A DNA stretch of 6,660 nucleotides. Origin: Caulobacteraceae bacterium. GTDB lineage: Bacteria; Pseudomonadota; Alphaproteobacteria; Caulobacterales; Caulobacteraceae. Made by a program: the position numbers and the translations under genes. The stretch lies in the NCBI GenBank assembly GCA_947479185.1, contig CANJYY010000150.1:1-6660 (forward strand). Reading direction: 5' to 3'. Shown piece by piece: positions 1-6,660 of the stretch. Each line of letters opens with the position of its first letter. Position 1 is the stretch's first letter. The notes under the pieces are model-generated. The model saw nothing but the letters and a program-made list of their open reading frames with translations. It did no database searches and was not told the origin of the DNA.

Positions 1-2738
1 AACTGACCAACCTGGCCGCCGCTCGGCCGGGCGCCAGGGGCACGGCCACGACGGCCTGGACCGCGTCCCAGGGTGGCGGCGGCAAGCCCTGGACGATCAC
101 TATCGACGGTAAGGGCGCGAACTTCGCCACGGGTCTGGCCGAACTGGACCGCCTGCTCGGCGCCGCGCCGCGCTTCAAGGGCAAGGCCGAGATCGGCGGC
201 GGTCGGGTCGCCGTGCAGTCAGCCGAACTCAACGGATCCCAGGCCTCGGCCCGCGCGGCCGGCCTGATCGGTCCGGCCGGCGCGCTGAAGCTCAGCCTCG
301 ACTGGAACGCAAAGGGCCCGTTCAGCGCCGGGCCGGTGGAGGTCGCGGGCGACGCCAGGGGCGGCGGCGCCATCACGGGCACGGTCGCGGCGCCGCGGGC
401 CGACCTGATCGCCGACTTCGCCACCGTGGCTGTGCCGCGCATGACCCGGACCGGCGCCCATGTGATCCTCAGCTTCCTGCGCGGCCCGGGCGGGACCGAC
501 GGCGCCGTCGCGATCACCGCCGACAGCGAGTATGGACCGGCCCGCGCGCGCACCGCCTTCAATATCGCCGACGGCGGGGTCGACCTCACCGGCCTCGACG
601 CCGACGCGGGCGGGGTCAAGGCGACGGGCGCCCTGGCGCTGCGCAAGGGCCGCCCCTCGACGGCGGATCTGGTTCTCGCCATCGGTCCCGGCGCGGTGCT
701 GACCGAAGGCACGATCGCCGGCTCGGCCCGCATCATCGACGCCGCCGGCGGTCCGCGGGCGACCTTCAACCTCGCGGCCCGCAACGCGGCCATTCGCGGG
801 GCGAGCGGCCTGCGGTTCTCGGCGGCGACCTTCACCGCCGACGGCCCGCTCGACCGGCTGCCGGTGGCGATAGACGGTCGCGGCGCCTACGGCTCCAACA
901 CCTGGCGGTTCAAGGGCTCGGGCTTCTACGCCCAGCGCGGCGAGACCACCGGCCTGGCGCTGGACGGCGAGGGCAAGTTCGGTACGGCTGAGTTCAAGAC
1001 CCTTGAATCCGCGCGCATCGGCTTTGGCGGCGGCCAGAAGTTCGCCGATCTGAACCTCGACATCGAGGGCGGCAAGGCCGCCATCGTGTTCCGGTCCGAC
1101 GCGGCCGCGACCAATCTGCGGGCCAGCCTGACCGGCGTCTCGCTCGGCGCCCTGAACGAGGACCTCGCGGGCCAGTTCGACGGCGAGCTGACCCTGCAGG
1201 GTCAGGGCGATCGTCTGAGCGGCAACCTCGCCGCCTCGCTGCGCGACGCGCGGGCCCGCGGGTCCGGCAAGTCGGTCTCGGTCAACGGCGAGGTCAAGGC
1301 CGTGCTGGCCGACACCAGCCTGACCATCACCGGCACGGCGACCAACGCCGGCGGCCTGCGCTCGGGCATCAGCCTGGCCCTGCCGGTCGTCGCCTCGGCG
1401 GCGCCGCTGCGTCTGGCCATCGCCCGGCAGCAGCCGATGCGCGGCCAGTTCATGGCCGAAGGCGAGATCAAGCCGCTGTGGGACCTGCTGGTTGGCGGCG
1501 AGCGCAGCGTCTCGGGCCAGGTCTCGATGGCCGGCACGATCGGCGGCAGCCTCGCCGACCCCCAGTTGGCCGGGCGGGCGGAGCTGGCGCGCGGAGCCTT
1601 CGAGGACGGCGTCATCGGCCTGAAGCTTGAGGACCTGTCGATCGTCGCTGTGCTGTCCGACAACGCCATCGACGTCAGCCGCTTCTCCGCCAGCGACGGC
1701 CGCGGCGGCCGGATCTCCGGCGGTGAGCGGGGCCGGCTCTCGGGAGGCGGCCGCATCAGCCTGCAGCGTGACGGCGTCAGCACCTTCAAGGTCAATCTGA
1801 AGGACTTCAAGCTGATCGAGAACGACGCCGTCACGGCGATCGCTTCGGGCGACACCACCATCAACCGCGCGGCGGACGGCAAGGTCCAGGTCTCCGGCGC
1901 CCTGACCATCGACCGGGCCACGGTGGCCGCCAATCCGCCGACCCCCAGCGGGGTCGTGCCGATGGAGGTGGTCGAGATCAATCGCCCCGACAGCGGCGAG
2001 GCGGAGGTGCTGTCCGAACCCTCACGCGGCCTGGTCGTCGCGCTCGACGTCTCGCTGAAGGCGGCGCGCGGCATCTTCGTCGAGGGCCGGGGGCTCGACG
2101 CCGAACTGTCGCTGGACGCCCATGTCGGCGGCACCACGGCCCGGCCGGTGCTCGACGGCGTCGCCCGCATCGTGCGCGGCGAGTACGACTTCGCCGGCAA
2201 GCGTTTCGAGTTCGACCAGCGCGGGGCCGTCTATCTGGCCACTTCGCCCGAGCGGATCCGGCTCGACCTGACCGCCACCCGCGACGACCCGGCCCTGACG
2301 GCGGTGATCCGCGTGCGCGGCACGGCGGCCAAACCCGAGATCACCCTGACCTCGACGCCGGTGCTGCCCAATGATGAGGTGCTGTCGCGCATCCTGTTCG
2401 GCTCCTCGGCCGCCCAGCTGTCGCCGCTGGAAGCCGCCCAGCTGGCCTCGGCCCTGGCGGCGCTGGCCGGCGGCGGCGGCTTCGACGTGATCGGCAACCT
2501 GAAGAACTTCGCCGGTCTCGACCGGCTGGTGTTCGCCGGGGGCGGCGCGGGGAGCGCCATGACCGTCGCCGGCGGCAAGTACCTGACCGACGACGTCTAT
2601 CTGGAGATCATCGGCGGCGGTCGCGACGGCCCGGCGGCCCAGGTCGAGTGGCGGGTGAAGCGCAACCTGTCGATCATCTCCCGCCTGCAGGGCGAGGGGG
2701 GCGGCAAGCTGTCGGTCCGCTGGCGGCGGGACTACTAG
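1..2738 (+). CDS. tamB: Translocation and assembly module protein TamB (DUF490), 5'-partial
   Basis: This is the C-terminal part of TamB, an AsmA-like bridge protein anchored in the inner membrane and spanning the periplasm. With TamA it supports outer-membrane protein assembly and phospholipid transport. The frame is read from base 3 and has no stop back to the window edge, giving 911 visible residues. Full-length relatives usually run from about 1250 to 1450, so the N-terminal signal-anchor is upstream, and the internal ATG at 213 is not the true start. Visible support is a long beta-rich, Gly/Ala/Asp-rich chain with recurring G-x(4)-P-x-(L/I) units near residues 126, 515, 709 and 773. The TamB C-terminal signature follows: ILFGSS at 797-802, then QLSPLEAAQLASALAAL from 805. 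The chain ends in basic-aromatic strands closing on RWRRDY. No frameshift is seen. tamA commonly sits just upstream of tamB, but that region is not visible here. The family call is firm; the role in this organism is by homology. Confidence 0.92.
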   Translation, partial: LTNLAAARPGARGTATTAWTASQGGGGKPWTITIDGKGANFATGLAELDRLLGAAPRFKGKAEIGGGRVAVQSAELNGSQASARAAGLIGPAGALKLSLDWNAKGPFSAGPVEVAGDARGGGAITGTVAAPRADLIADFATVAVPRMTRTGAHVILSFLRGPGGTDGAVAITADSEYGPARARTAFNIADGGVDLTGLDADAGGVKATGALALRKGRPSTADLVLAIGPGAVLTEGTIAGSARIIDAAGGPRATFNLAARNAAIRGASGLRFSAATFTADGPLDRLPVAIDGRGAYGSNTWRFKGSGFYAQRGETTGLALDGEGKFGTAEFKTLESARIGFGGGQKFADLNLDIEGGKAAIVFRSDAAATNLRASLTGVSLGALNEDLAGQFDGELTLQGQGDRLSGNLAASLRDARARGSGKSVSVNGEVKAVLADTSLTITGTATNAGGLRSGISLALPVVASAAPLRLAIARQQPMRGQFMAEGEIKPLWDLLVGGERSVSGQVSMAGTIGGSLADPQLAGRAELARGAFEDGVIGLKLEDLSIVAVLSDNAIDVSRFSASDGRGGRISGGERGRLSGGGRISLQRDGVSTFKVNLKDFKLIENDAVTAIASGDTTINRAADGKVQVSGALTIDRATVAANPPTPSGVVPMEVVEINRPDSGEAEVLSEPSRGLVVALDVSLKAARGIFVEGRGLDAELSLDAHVGGTTARPVLDGVARIVRGEYDFAGKRFEFDQRGAVYLATSPERIRLDLTATRDDPALTAVIRVRGTAAKPEITLTSTPVLPNDEVLSRILFGSSAAQLSPLEAAQLASALAALAGGGGFDVIGNLKNFAGLDRLVFAGGGAGSAMTVAGGKYLTDDVYLEIIGGGRDGPAAQVEWRVKRNLSIISRLQGEGGGKLSVRWRRDY

Positions 2739-2812
2739 GGCGCAATCGCGGGGGGTTCACCTTCCGTCATCTCGCGGCTATCAAGGGACATCGGTGATCC
2801 CCGTCTTGCGCC
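2739..2812 (+). other. Imperfect stem-loop directly after the tamB stop codon
   Basis: The base after the tamB TAG begins an inverted repeat. The left arm (2739-2761) holds GGCGCAA and GGGGTTCACC; the right arm (2793-2812) holds GGTGATCCCC and TTGCGCC. The outer 7 bp pair perfectly. The inner 10 bp pair with one mismatch, and an asymmetric internal loop (6 nt against 3 nt) separates them. The apical loop is 31 nt (2762-2792). No T-run follows the right arm, so this is not a classic intrinsic terminator. It could be a weak terminator, an mRNA 3'-end stabiliser, or chance pairing in GC-rich DNA. The arm match is read directly from the sequence; any function is inferred. Confidence 0.35.
2756..2784 (+). 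promoter_or_regulatory. Weak candidate sigma-70-type promoter for the hydrolase-astA-astD operon
   Basis: TTCACC (2756-2761) and TATCAA (2779-2784) are separated by 17 nt. Each matches the housekeeping -35 and -10 consensus at four of six positions. The -10 lies within GGCTATCAA, which loosely recalls the GCTA-rich -10 of Caulobacter housekeeping promoters. The pair lies in the only intergenic gap before the operon and would leave a leader of roughly 100 nt. It also overlaps the stem-loop, so both readings cannot be assumed. Matches of this quality occur by chance. Confidence 0.2.
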
Positions 2813-2893
2813 ATTCCGGCGGGTCGCCTTCACGAAACACGCGTCGACATTCGTCCGCGGCAATGGCGTCGGTAAAGCTGGATTGAGCCGCCG

Positions 2894-4141
2894 ATGCGCC
2901 TGTCACCGGAAGAGACGTCTGTTCTGAACGCCCTCGGCGAACAGGGATCGGCGATGGTCGACCGCGCGGTCGGCTGGTGCGCGATCAACTCTGGCAGCCG
3001 TAACCTCGCCGGCCTCGCGACGACCATGGACCTGCTGTCCGACGCCTTTTCGGTCCTGCCGGGCGACCTGCGGCAGCGGGCCCTGGCCCCGTCGATCGAG
3101 ATCGCCGTCGACGGCCGCGAGAAGGAACAGGCCCACACCCCGGCCATCGCCGTCACGGTCCGCCCCGAGGCGCCGGTGCAGGTGGTCCTGACCGGCCACT
3201 ACGACACGGTCTTTCCGGCCGACAGCCGCTTCCAGGCCGTGGTCACCCGCGCCGACGGGGCCCTCAACGGCCCCGGCATCGCCGACATGAAGGGCGGGAT
3301 CAGCGTGATACTCGCGGCCTTGCAGGCGTTCGAGAGCCATGTCGGCGCCGGGGCCGTCGGCTACCGCGTGCTGCTGTCGCCGGACGAAGAGATCGGCTCC
3401 CTGGCCTCGGCCCCGGTGCTGGCCGAGTTCGGCCGGCTCGGCCATGTCGGCCTGACCTACGAGCCGGCGCTGGCCGACGGGACCCTGGCCGGCGCGCGCA
3501 AGGGCTCGGGCAACTTCCATGTCCGCATCACCGGCCTGAGCGCCCACGCCGGACGCGACTTCGCTCTCGGCCGCAACGCCATCACCGCCGCCGCCCGCAT
3601 CGCCGGGGCGCTCGACGCGCTCAACGGCCGCCGCGACGGCGTGACGCTGAACGTGGCGCGGATCGACGGCGGCTCGCCGCTCAACGTGGTGCCCGACATC
3701 GCCGTGGTCCGCTTCAATGTCCGCTTCCCCGACGCCGAGGCCGCCGCCTGGCTGGAGGCCGGCATCGCCAAGGCCCTGACGGCCGGGGAGGGCGATGGCC
3801 TGGACGTCAGCCTGCACGGTGGCTTTACCCGCCCGGCCAAGCCGTTCAACGCCGCCCAGACCGAGCTGTTCGGCAAGGTCAAGGAAGTCGGCGGCCTGCT
3901 CGGTCAGGCGATCGCCTGGACCCCGTCCGGCGGCGTCTGCGAGGGCAACAACCTGTTCGCCGTCGGCCTGCCCAACGTCGATACGCTCGGCGTGCGCGGC
4001 GGCGACATCCACAGCGAAAACGAATTCGCCTGGCCGGACAGCTTCGCCGAACGGGCGCGGCTGTCAGCCCTGATCCTCATGAAACTGGCGTCGGGCGAGA
4101 TCGACGCCCGGGGCATCCGCGCCCTGATGGAGTCCCGTTGA
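2894..4141 (+). CDS. M20-family zinc metallohydrolase, carboxypeptidase G2-like, leading the ast operon
   Basis: This is a 415-residue hydrolase of the M20/ArgE/DapE/CPG2 superfamily, which uses two zinc ions to cleave amide bonds of N-acyl amino acids. The metal-site motifs are all present: GHYDTVFP at 101-108 (ligand H102, with D104), GIADMKGG at 128-135 (bridging D131), SPDEEIGS at 162-169 (general base E165, ligand E166), E190 in TYEPAL, and H373 in DIHSENEF. The dimerisation domain, about 200-310, carries SAHAGRD with H218 and GGSPLNVVPD. R313 in RPAKPFN resembles the CPG2 segment that binds the substrate carboxylate. No signal peptide is seen, so a cytoplasmic enzyme is expected, unlike secreted CPG2. 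The ATG at 2894 places a normal M20 N-terminal helix before AINSGS; its ribosome site is weak. The stop overlaps the astA start (TGATG). The coupling suggests a job in arginine catabolism, perhaps desuccinylation of succinylglutamate, but the substrate is unproven. Confidence 0.88.
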   Translation: MRLSPEETSVLNALGEQGSAMVDRAVGWCAINSGSRNLAGLATTMDLLSDAFSVLPGDLRQRALAPSIEIAVDGREKEQAHTPAIAVTVRPEAPVQVVLTGHYDTVFPADSRFQAVVTRADGALNGPGIADMKGGISVILAALQAFESHVGAGAVGYRVLLSPDEEIGSLASAPVLAEFGRLGHVGLTYEPALADGTLAGARKGSGNFHVRITGLSAHAGRDFALGRNAITAAARIAGALDALNGRRDGVTLNVARIDGGSPLNVVPDIAVVRFNVRFPDAEAAAWLEAGIAKALTAGEGDGLDVSLHGGFTRPAKPFNAAQTELFGKVKEVGGLLGQAIAWTPSGGVCEGNNLFAVGLPNVDTLGVRGGDIHSENEFAWPDSFAERARLSALILMKLASGEIDARGIRALMESR

Positions 4142-4143
4142 TG
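4129..4143 (+). promoter_or_regulatory. Ribosome binding site and TGATG coupling junction deciding the astA start
   Basis: GGAG at 4129-4132 lies 8 nt before the ATG at 4141 and inside the last codons of the hydrolase gene. The hydrolase stop TGA (4139-4141) shares its A with this ATG. An in-frame TTG at 4138 would add one residue, but the ATG is the better codon. It also gives an N-terminus (MLVVRP) that lines up with the MMVIRP I recall for E. coli AstA. The GAGTC within this site (4130-4134) is also a GANTC sequence. Confidence 0.6.
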
Positions 4144-5145
4144 CTCGTTGTCCGCCCCGCCGTTCCCGCCGACTACGACCAGCTTCTGGAGCTGGCGGTG
4201 CTGTCGGGCCGCGGCTTCACCAGCCTGCCGGAAGACGAGCCGACGCTGCGGTCGCGCCTCGACCTGTCGGCCGCCAGCTTCGCCGGCGAGGTCGCCGCGC
4301 CGGAGTCCTGGTTCACCCTGATGCTCGAGGATACCGAGACGGGCGGCATCGACGGCGTCGCCGGCGTCAAGGCCAGCGTCGGCCTCAAGCGCCCGTTCTT
4401 CTCGTTCCGGGTCGTGACCCTGGCCCAGTCGTCGCCGACGCTGGAGATGCGTTTCGACCACCAGGCCCTGGTGCTGGTCAACGAATGCGCCGGTTGGTCG
4501 GAGGTCGGTTCGCTGTTCCTGCGGCCGGAGAAGCGCAAGGGCGGCGCCGGCCGGCTGCTGGCCCAGTCGCGCTACATGCTGATCGGCATCGAGCCGCAGC
4601 GCTTCGCCGAGATGGTGCTGGCCGAACTGCGCGGCTGGTTCGACGAGGACGGCGGCTGTCCGTTCTGGGAGCATGTGGCGCACCGCTTCTTCCCCCTGCC
4701 GTTCGACGAGGCCGATCTGATGAGCGCCTCGACCAATGGCCAGTTCATTCTCGACCTTGCGCCGCGGCATCCGATCTACACGGGCCTGCTGCCCGAAATC
4801 GCGCGTAAGGCCATCGGCCGGGTTCACCGGGACGGCGAGGCCGCCCGGGCCATGCTCGAGCGGGAGGGGTTCCGTTACCAGGGCCTGGTCGACCTGTTCG
4901 ACGCCGGCCCGACCATGGGCGCGCCGCGCGATGATATCCGCACGGTCAAGGAAGCCCGCCGCCTCAAGGTTCGCCTCGGCGAGGACACGTTCGGTGAGGA
5001 GGCGCTGGTCTCCACCCATGACGTGGCGAAATTCCGCGCCGTGCGGACGCCGGTGCTGGTCGATGGCGAGGCGGCGGTGCTGTCCCGCCAGGCGGCCGAG
5101 GTTCTGCGCGTGCGCGAAGGCGATCTGGTGAAGGTGAAGGCATGA
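4141..5145 (+). CDS. astA: Arginine N-succinyltransferase AstA
   Basis: AstA catalyses the first step of the AST pathway in the cytoplasm: L-arginine + succinyl-CoA gives N2-succinyl-L-arginine + CoA. With the ATG start the protein is 334 residues; the family is usually about 335-345. Conserved family segments appear in order: the N-terminal MLVVRP strand, GFTSLP at 25-30, FTLMLEDTETGGIDGVAG from 58, SEVGSLFLRP at 120-129, a basic GNAT-like R-K-G-G-A-G-R stretch at 132-138, AELRGWFDEDGG from 161, and CPFWEHVAHRFFPLPF at 173-188. Also present are FILDLAPRHPIYTGLLP from 202, REGFRYQGLVDLFDAGPT from 241, and a small C-terminal domain ending GDLVKVKA. H229 in IGRVH and L125 in SLFL fall at the positions I recall annotated in AstA as proton donor and succinyl-CoA contact. 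It is one polypeptide; a second diverged copy, as in the Pseudomonas AruF/AruG pair, is not adjacent. It overlaps the hydrolase by 1 nt and astD by 4 nt. Confidence 0.97.
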   Translation: MLVVRPAVPADYDQLLELAVLSGRGFTSLPEDEPTLRSRLDLSAASFAGEVAAPESWFTLMLEDTETGGIDGVAGVKASVGLKRPFFSFRVVTLAQSSPTLEMRFDHQALVLVNECAGWSEVGSLFLRPEKRKGGAGRLLAQSRYMLIGIEPQRFAEMVLAELRGWFDEDGGCPFWEHVAHRFFPLPFDEADLMSASTNGQFILDLAPRHPIYTGLLPEIARKAIGRVHRDGEAARAMLEREGFRYQGLVDLFDAGPTMGAPRDDIRTVKEARRLKVRLGEDTFGEEALVSTHDVAKFRAVRTPVLVDGEAAVLSRQAAEVLRVREGDLVKVKA

Positions 5146-6596
5146 GCCGCGGTCTCTACATCAACGGTCAGTGGTCATCCGGCCACGGCCCGGCCCTGAC
5201 CTCGATCGACCCCGCCACCGGCCAGCCGGTCTGGCAGGCCGCCACGGCCACGCCGGACGACGTCGTCCGCGCGGTCGCCGCCGCCCGCCACGCCTTCCAG
5301 GACTGGGCCGACCAGCCGCGCGAGGAGCGGATCGCCGTGCTGCGCCGCTACAGGGCCGCGCTCGACGCCCGCAAGGACGCCTTCGCCGAGGCGCTCAGCC
5401 GCGAGACGGGCAAGGCCCTTTGGGAGACCAAGGCCGAGATCGGCTCGATGATGGCCAAGGTCGACGTCTCGATCACCGCCTATGACGAGCGGACCGGGGT
5501 GCGCGAGTCGGCCATGCCGTTCGGCCGCGCCGTGCTGCGCCACCGGGCCCACGGGGTGATGGCGGTGCTGGGACCGTTCAACTTCCCCGGCCATCTGCCC
5601 AACGGTCACATCGTGCCGGCGCTGCTGGCGGGCGACACTATCGTCTTCAAGCCGTCGGAGGAGACCCCGATGGCCGGCGAGCTGCTGGTCGAGGCGCTGG
5701 AGGCCGCCGGCCTGCCGCCGGGCGTGGTCAACCTGGTCCAGGGCGGCCGCGAGACAGGCGCGGCCCTGATCGAGCAGGAGATCGACGGCCTGCTGTTCAC
5801 CGGCTCGGCCGCCGCCGGCAGCCACTTCCGCCGCGTGTTCGCCGAGCGGCCGGACGTGATCCTGGCGCTGGAACTGGGCGGCAACAATCCGTTGGTGGTC
5901 TGGGACACGGCGGACGCCGAAGCCGCCGCCGCCCTGGTCATCCAGTCGGCCTTCATCACCACCGGCCAGCGCTGCTCCTGCGCCCGCCGGCTGATCGTGC
6001 CCGAGGGCCATGAGGGCCAGGCGGTCATCGACGCGGTGGCCGCCCTGTCCGACCGGCTGATCGTCGGCGCCTGGGACAGCACGCCCGAGCCCTTCATGGG
6101 TCCGCTGATATCCGCTCGCGCCGGCCGCATGGCCCGCGACGCGGCGGCGCTGTTCGAGGGCAAGGTGATCCGCCAGGCCCGCGCCATCGACGGCCTCAGC
6201 GATGCCTTCATCACGCCGGGCATCATCGACGTCAGTCACCATGAGACGCCGGACGAGGAGATCTTCGCCCCGGTGCTGCAGGTGCGCCGCGCGGCGACCT
6301 TCGACGGGGCCATCGCGCTGGCCAACGCCACCCGCTACGGCCTCAGCGCCGGGCTGATCAGCGACGATGCGGCGCGCTGGACCCGCTTCCAGCAGCGCAT
6401 CCGCGCCGGGGTGGTCAACTGGAACCGCCCGACCACGGGCGCGGCCGGCGCGGCCCCCTTCGGCGGCCTCGGCGCCTCCGGCAACCACCGCCCCAGCGCC
6501 TACTACGCGGCCGACTACTGCGCCTATCCCGTGGCCAGCTTCGAGGCTGATGCGGTGGTGCAGACCGTGGGCGAGATCAAGGGGCTCCGACCGTGA
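5142..6596 (+). CDS. astD: N-succinylglutamate 5-semialdehyde dehydrogenase AstD
   Basis: AstD is an aldehyde dehydrogenase superfamily enzyme for the fourth AST step: N-succinylglutamate 5-semialdehyde + NAD+ gives N-succinylglutamate + NADH. The 484-residue length is normal for the family. Key sites are visible: GPFNFPGH at 144-151 with the oxyanion N147, FKPSEETP at 169-176 with cofactor-binding K170, the nucleotide-loop FTGSAAAGSHF at 219-229, the general base E244 in LALELGGNNP, the nucleophile C278 in GQRCSCARR, and EEIFAPVLQV at 372-381. The C-terminal part carries NWNRPTTGAAGAAPFGGLGASGNHRPSAYYAADYC in sections from 426, a strong AstD marker that separates it from general aldehyde dehydrogenases. 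The start ATG overlaps the astA stop (ATGA), with AAGG 7 nt upstream (5131-5134) as a likely ribosome site, so coupling to astA is expected. The gene is intact; its stop lies 14 nt before a palindromic repeat. Confidence 0.97.
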   Translation: MSRGLYINGQWSSGHGPALTSIDPATGQPVWQAATATPDDVVRAVAAARHAFQDWADQPREERIAVLRRYRAALDARKDAFAEALSRETGKALWETKAEIGSMMAKVDVSITAYDERTGVRESAMPFGRAVLRHRAHGVMAVLGPFNFPGHLPNGHIVPALLAGDTIVFKPSEETPMAGELLVEALEAAGLPPGVVNLVQGGRETGAALIEQEIDGLLFTGSAAAGSHFRRVFAERPDVILALELGGNNPLVVWDTADAEAAAALVIQSAFITTGQRCSCARRLIVPEGHEGQAVIDAVAALSDRLIVGAWDSTPEPFMGPLISARAGRMARDAAALFEGKVIRQARAIDGLSDAFITPGIIDVSHHETPDEEIFAPVLQVRRAATFDGAIALANATRYGLSAGLISDDAARWTRFQQRIRAGVVNWNRPTTGAAGAAPFGGLGASGNHRPSAYYAADYCAYPVASFEADAVVQTVGEIKGLRP

Positions 6597-6610
6597 GCGT
6601 CGTCCAGGTT

Positions 6611-6660
6611 GCTCCCCCCCGGGGGAGCTGTCGCCGCGAAGCGGTGACTGAGGGGGGGCG
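6611..6660. repeat. Palindromic intergenic repeat element, cut by the window edge
   Basis: The element begins 14 nt after the astD stop. GCTCCCCC (6611-6618) and GGGGGAGC (6621-6628) form a perfect 8-bp inverted repeat. A second hairpin follows: GTCGCCGC (6630-6637) and GCGGTGAC (6641-6648) around GAA, 8 bp with one G-T wobble. In the alternative, the 7-C run (6614-6620) can pair with the 7-G run (6652-6658), enclosing the second hairpin. From memory, elements of this form are dispersed between genes in Caulobacterales and related alphaproteobacteria; the copy number here cannot be tested. It may serve as a terminator-like or mRNA-processing structure between astD and the next gene. There is no T-run before the window ends. 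Confidence 0.7.

Noticed and set aside
213..215. Internal ATG at 213 as the start of a complete gene
   Set aside because: The same frame is open to the left edge and continues TamB-like sequence upstream, so this is an internal codon of a 5'-truncated gene.
1202..2200. Minus-strand open frame (332 codons) opposite tamB
   Set aside because: Its Ser/Pro/Arg/Ala-rich product has no domain, and the opposite frame carries the clear TamB chain.
2739..2893. Riboswitch or small RNA in the tamB-hydrolase gap
   Set aside because: Apart from the imperfect hairpin I see no conserved riboswitch core, no terminator with a T-run and no tRNA-like fold in these 155 bp.
2830..3156. Small minus-strand open frame reaching into the tamB-hydrolase gap
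   Set aside because: Most of it lies opposite the hydrolase coding region. The product is Arg/Ser-rich without motifs, and there is no convincing ribosome site.
2903..4012. Long minus-strand open frame (369 codons) opposite the M20 hydrolase gene
   Set aside because: It is antisense to a gene with a complete set of family motifs. Its product is a low-complexity Ala/Gly/Arg/Val/Asp chain typical of shadow frames in GC-rich DNA, with no recognisable domain.
3904..5019. Long minus-strand open frame (371 codons) opposite the hydrolase end and astA
   Set aside because: It spans two real genes in antisense, has the Arg/Gln/Ala-rich composition of a codon-bias shadow, and shows no family motif.
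5175..6488. Very long minus-strand open frame (437 codons) opposite astD
   Set aside because: AstD is certain from its catalytic residues. The antisense frame stays open because GC-rich third positions remove stop codons.

Overview
The window is GC-rich chromosomal DNA, with codon third positions almost all G or C, and it is packed with genes on the + strand only. The gene content and style suggest an alphaproteobacterium, most likely of the order Caulobacterales (Caulobacter, Phenylobacterium or Brevundimonas type). Three things point there: a long alphaproteobacterial-type TamB, few GANTC sites (I count four in 6.66 kb), and a C-run/G-run palindromic element at the 3' edge that resembles intergenic repeats I recall from Caulobacterales genomes. 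The family level is an inference; no rRNA or other marker is present.

Region 1 (1-2738) is the C-terminal 911 codons of tamB, the inner-membrane-anchored, periplasm-spanning protein that works with the Omp85 protein TamA in outer-membrane biogenesis and lipid transport. The frame is open to the left edge, so the start and the membrane anchor lie upstream. Region 2 (2739-2893) is the only real intergenic gap, 155 bp. It holds an imperfect long-armed stem-loop directly after the tamB stop and a weak promoter-like pair of hexamers overlapping it.

Region 3 (2894-6596) is a tightly coupled three-gene operon: an M20-family zinc hydrolase resembling carboxypeptidase G2, then astA (arginine N-succinyltransferase), then astD (succinylglutamate semialdehyde dehydrogenase). 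The junctions are TGATG (1-nt overlap) and ATGA (4-nt overlap), so translation is probably coupled. AstA and AstD carry out the first and fourth steps of the arginine succinyltransferase (AST) pathway, which turns arginine plus succinyl-CoA into glutamate, succinate and ammonia. The other steps (astB dihydrolase, astC transaminase, astE desuccinylase) are not in the window and may lie downstream or elsewhere.

The most interesting point is the leading M20 gene. Its nearest well-known relative by motif, carboxypeptidase G2, releases C-terminal glutamate from N-acyl-glutamates, and the last AST intermediate is N-succinylglutamate. The gene could therefore encode a replacement for, or a partner to, AstE. 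This is a hypothesis from context and motifs. Region 4 (6597-6660) is a palindromic repeat that begins 14 nt after the astD stop and is cut by the window edge. I found no RNA genes, CRISPR arrays, insertion sequences or other mobile elements.
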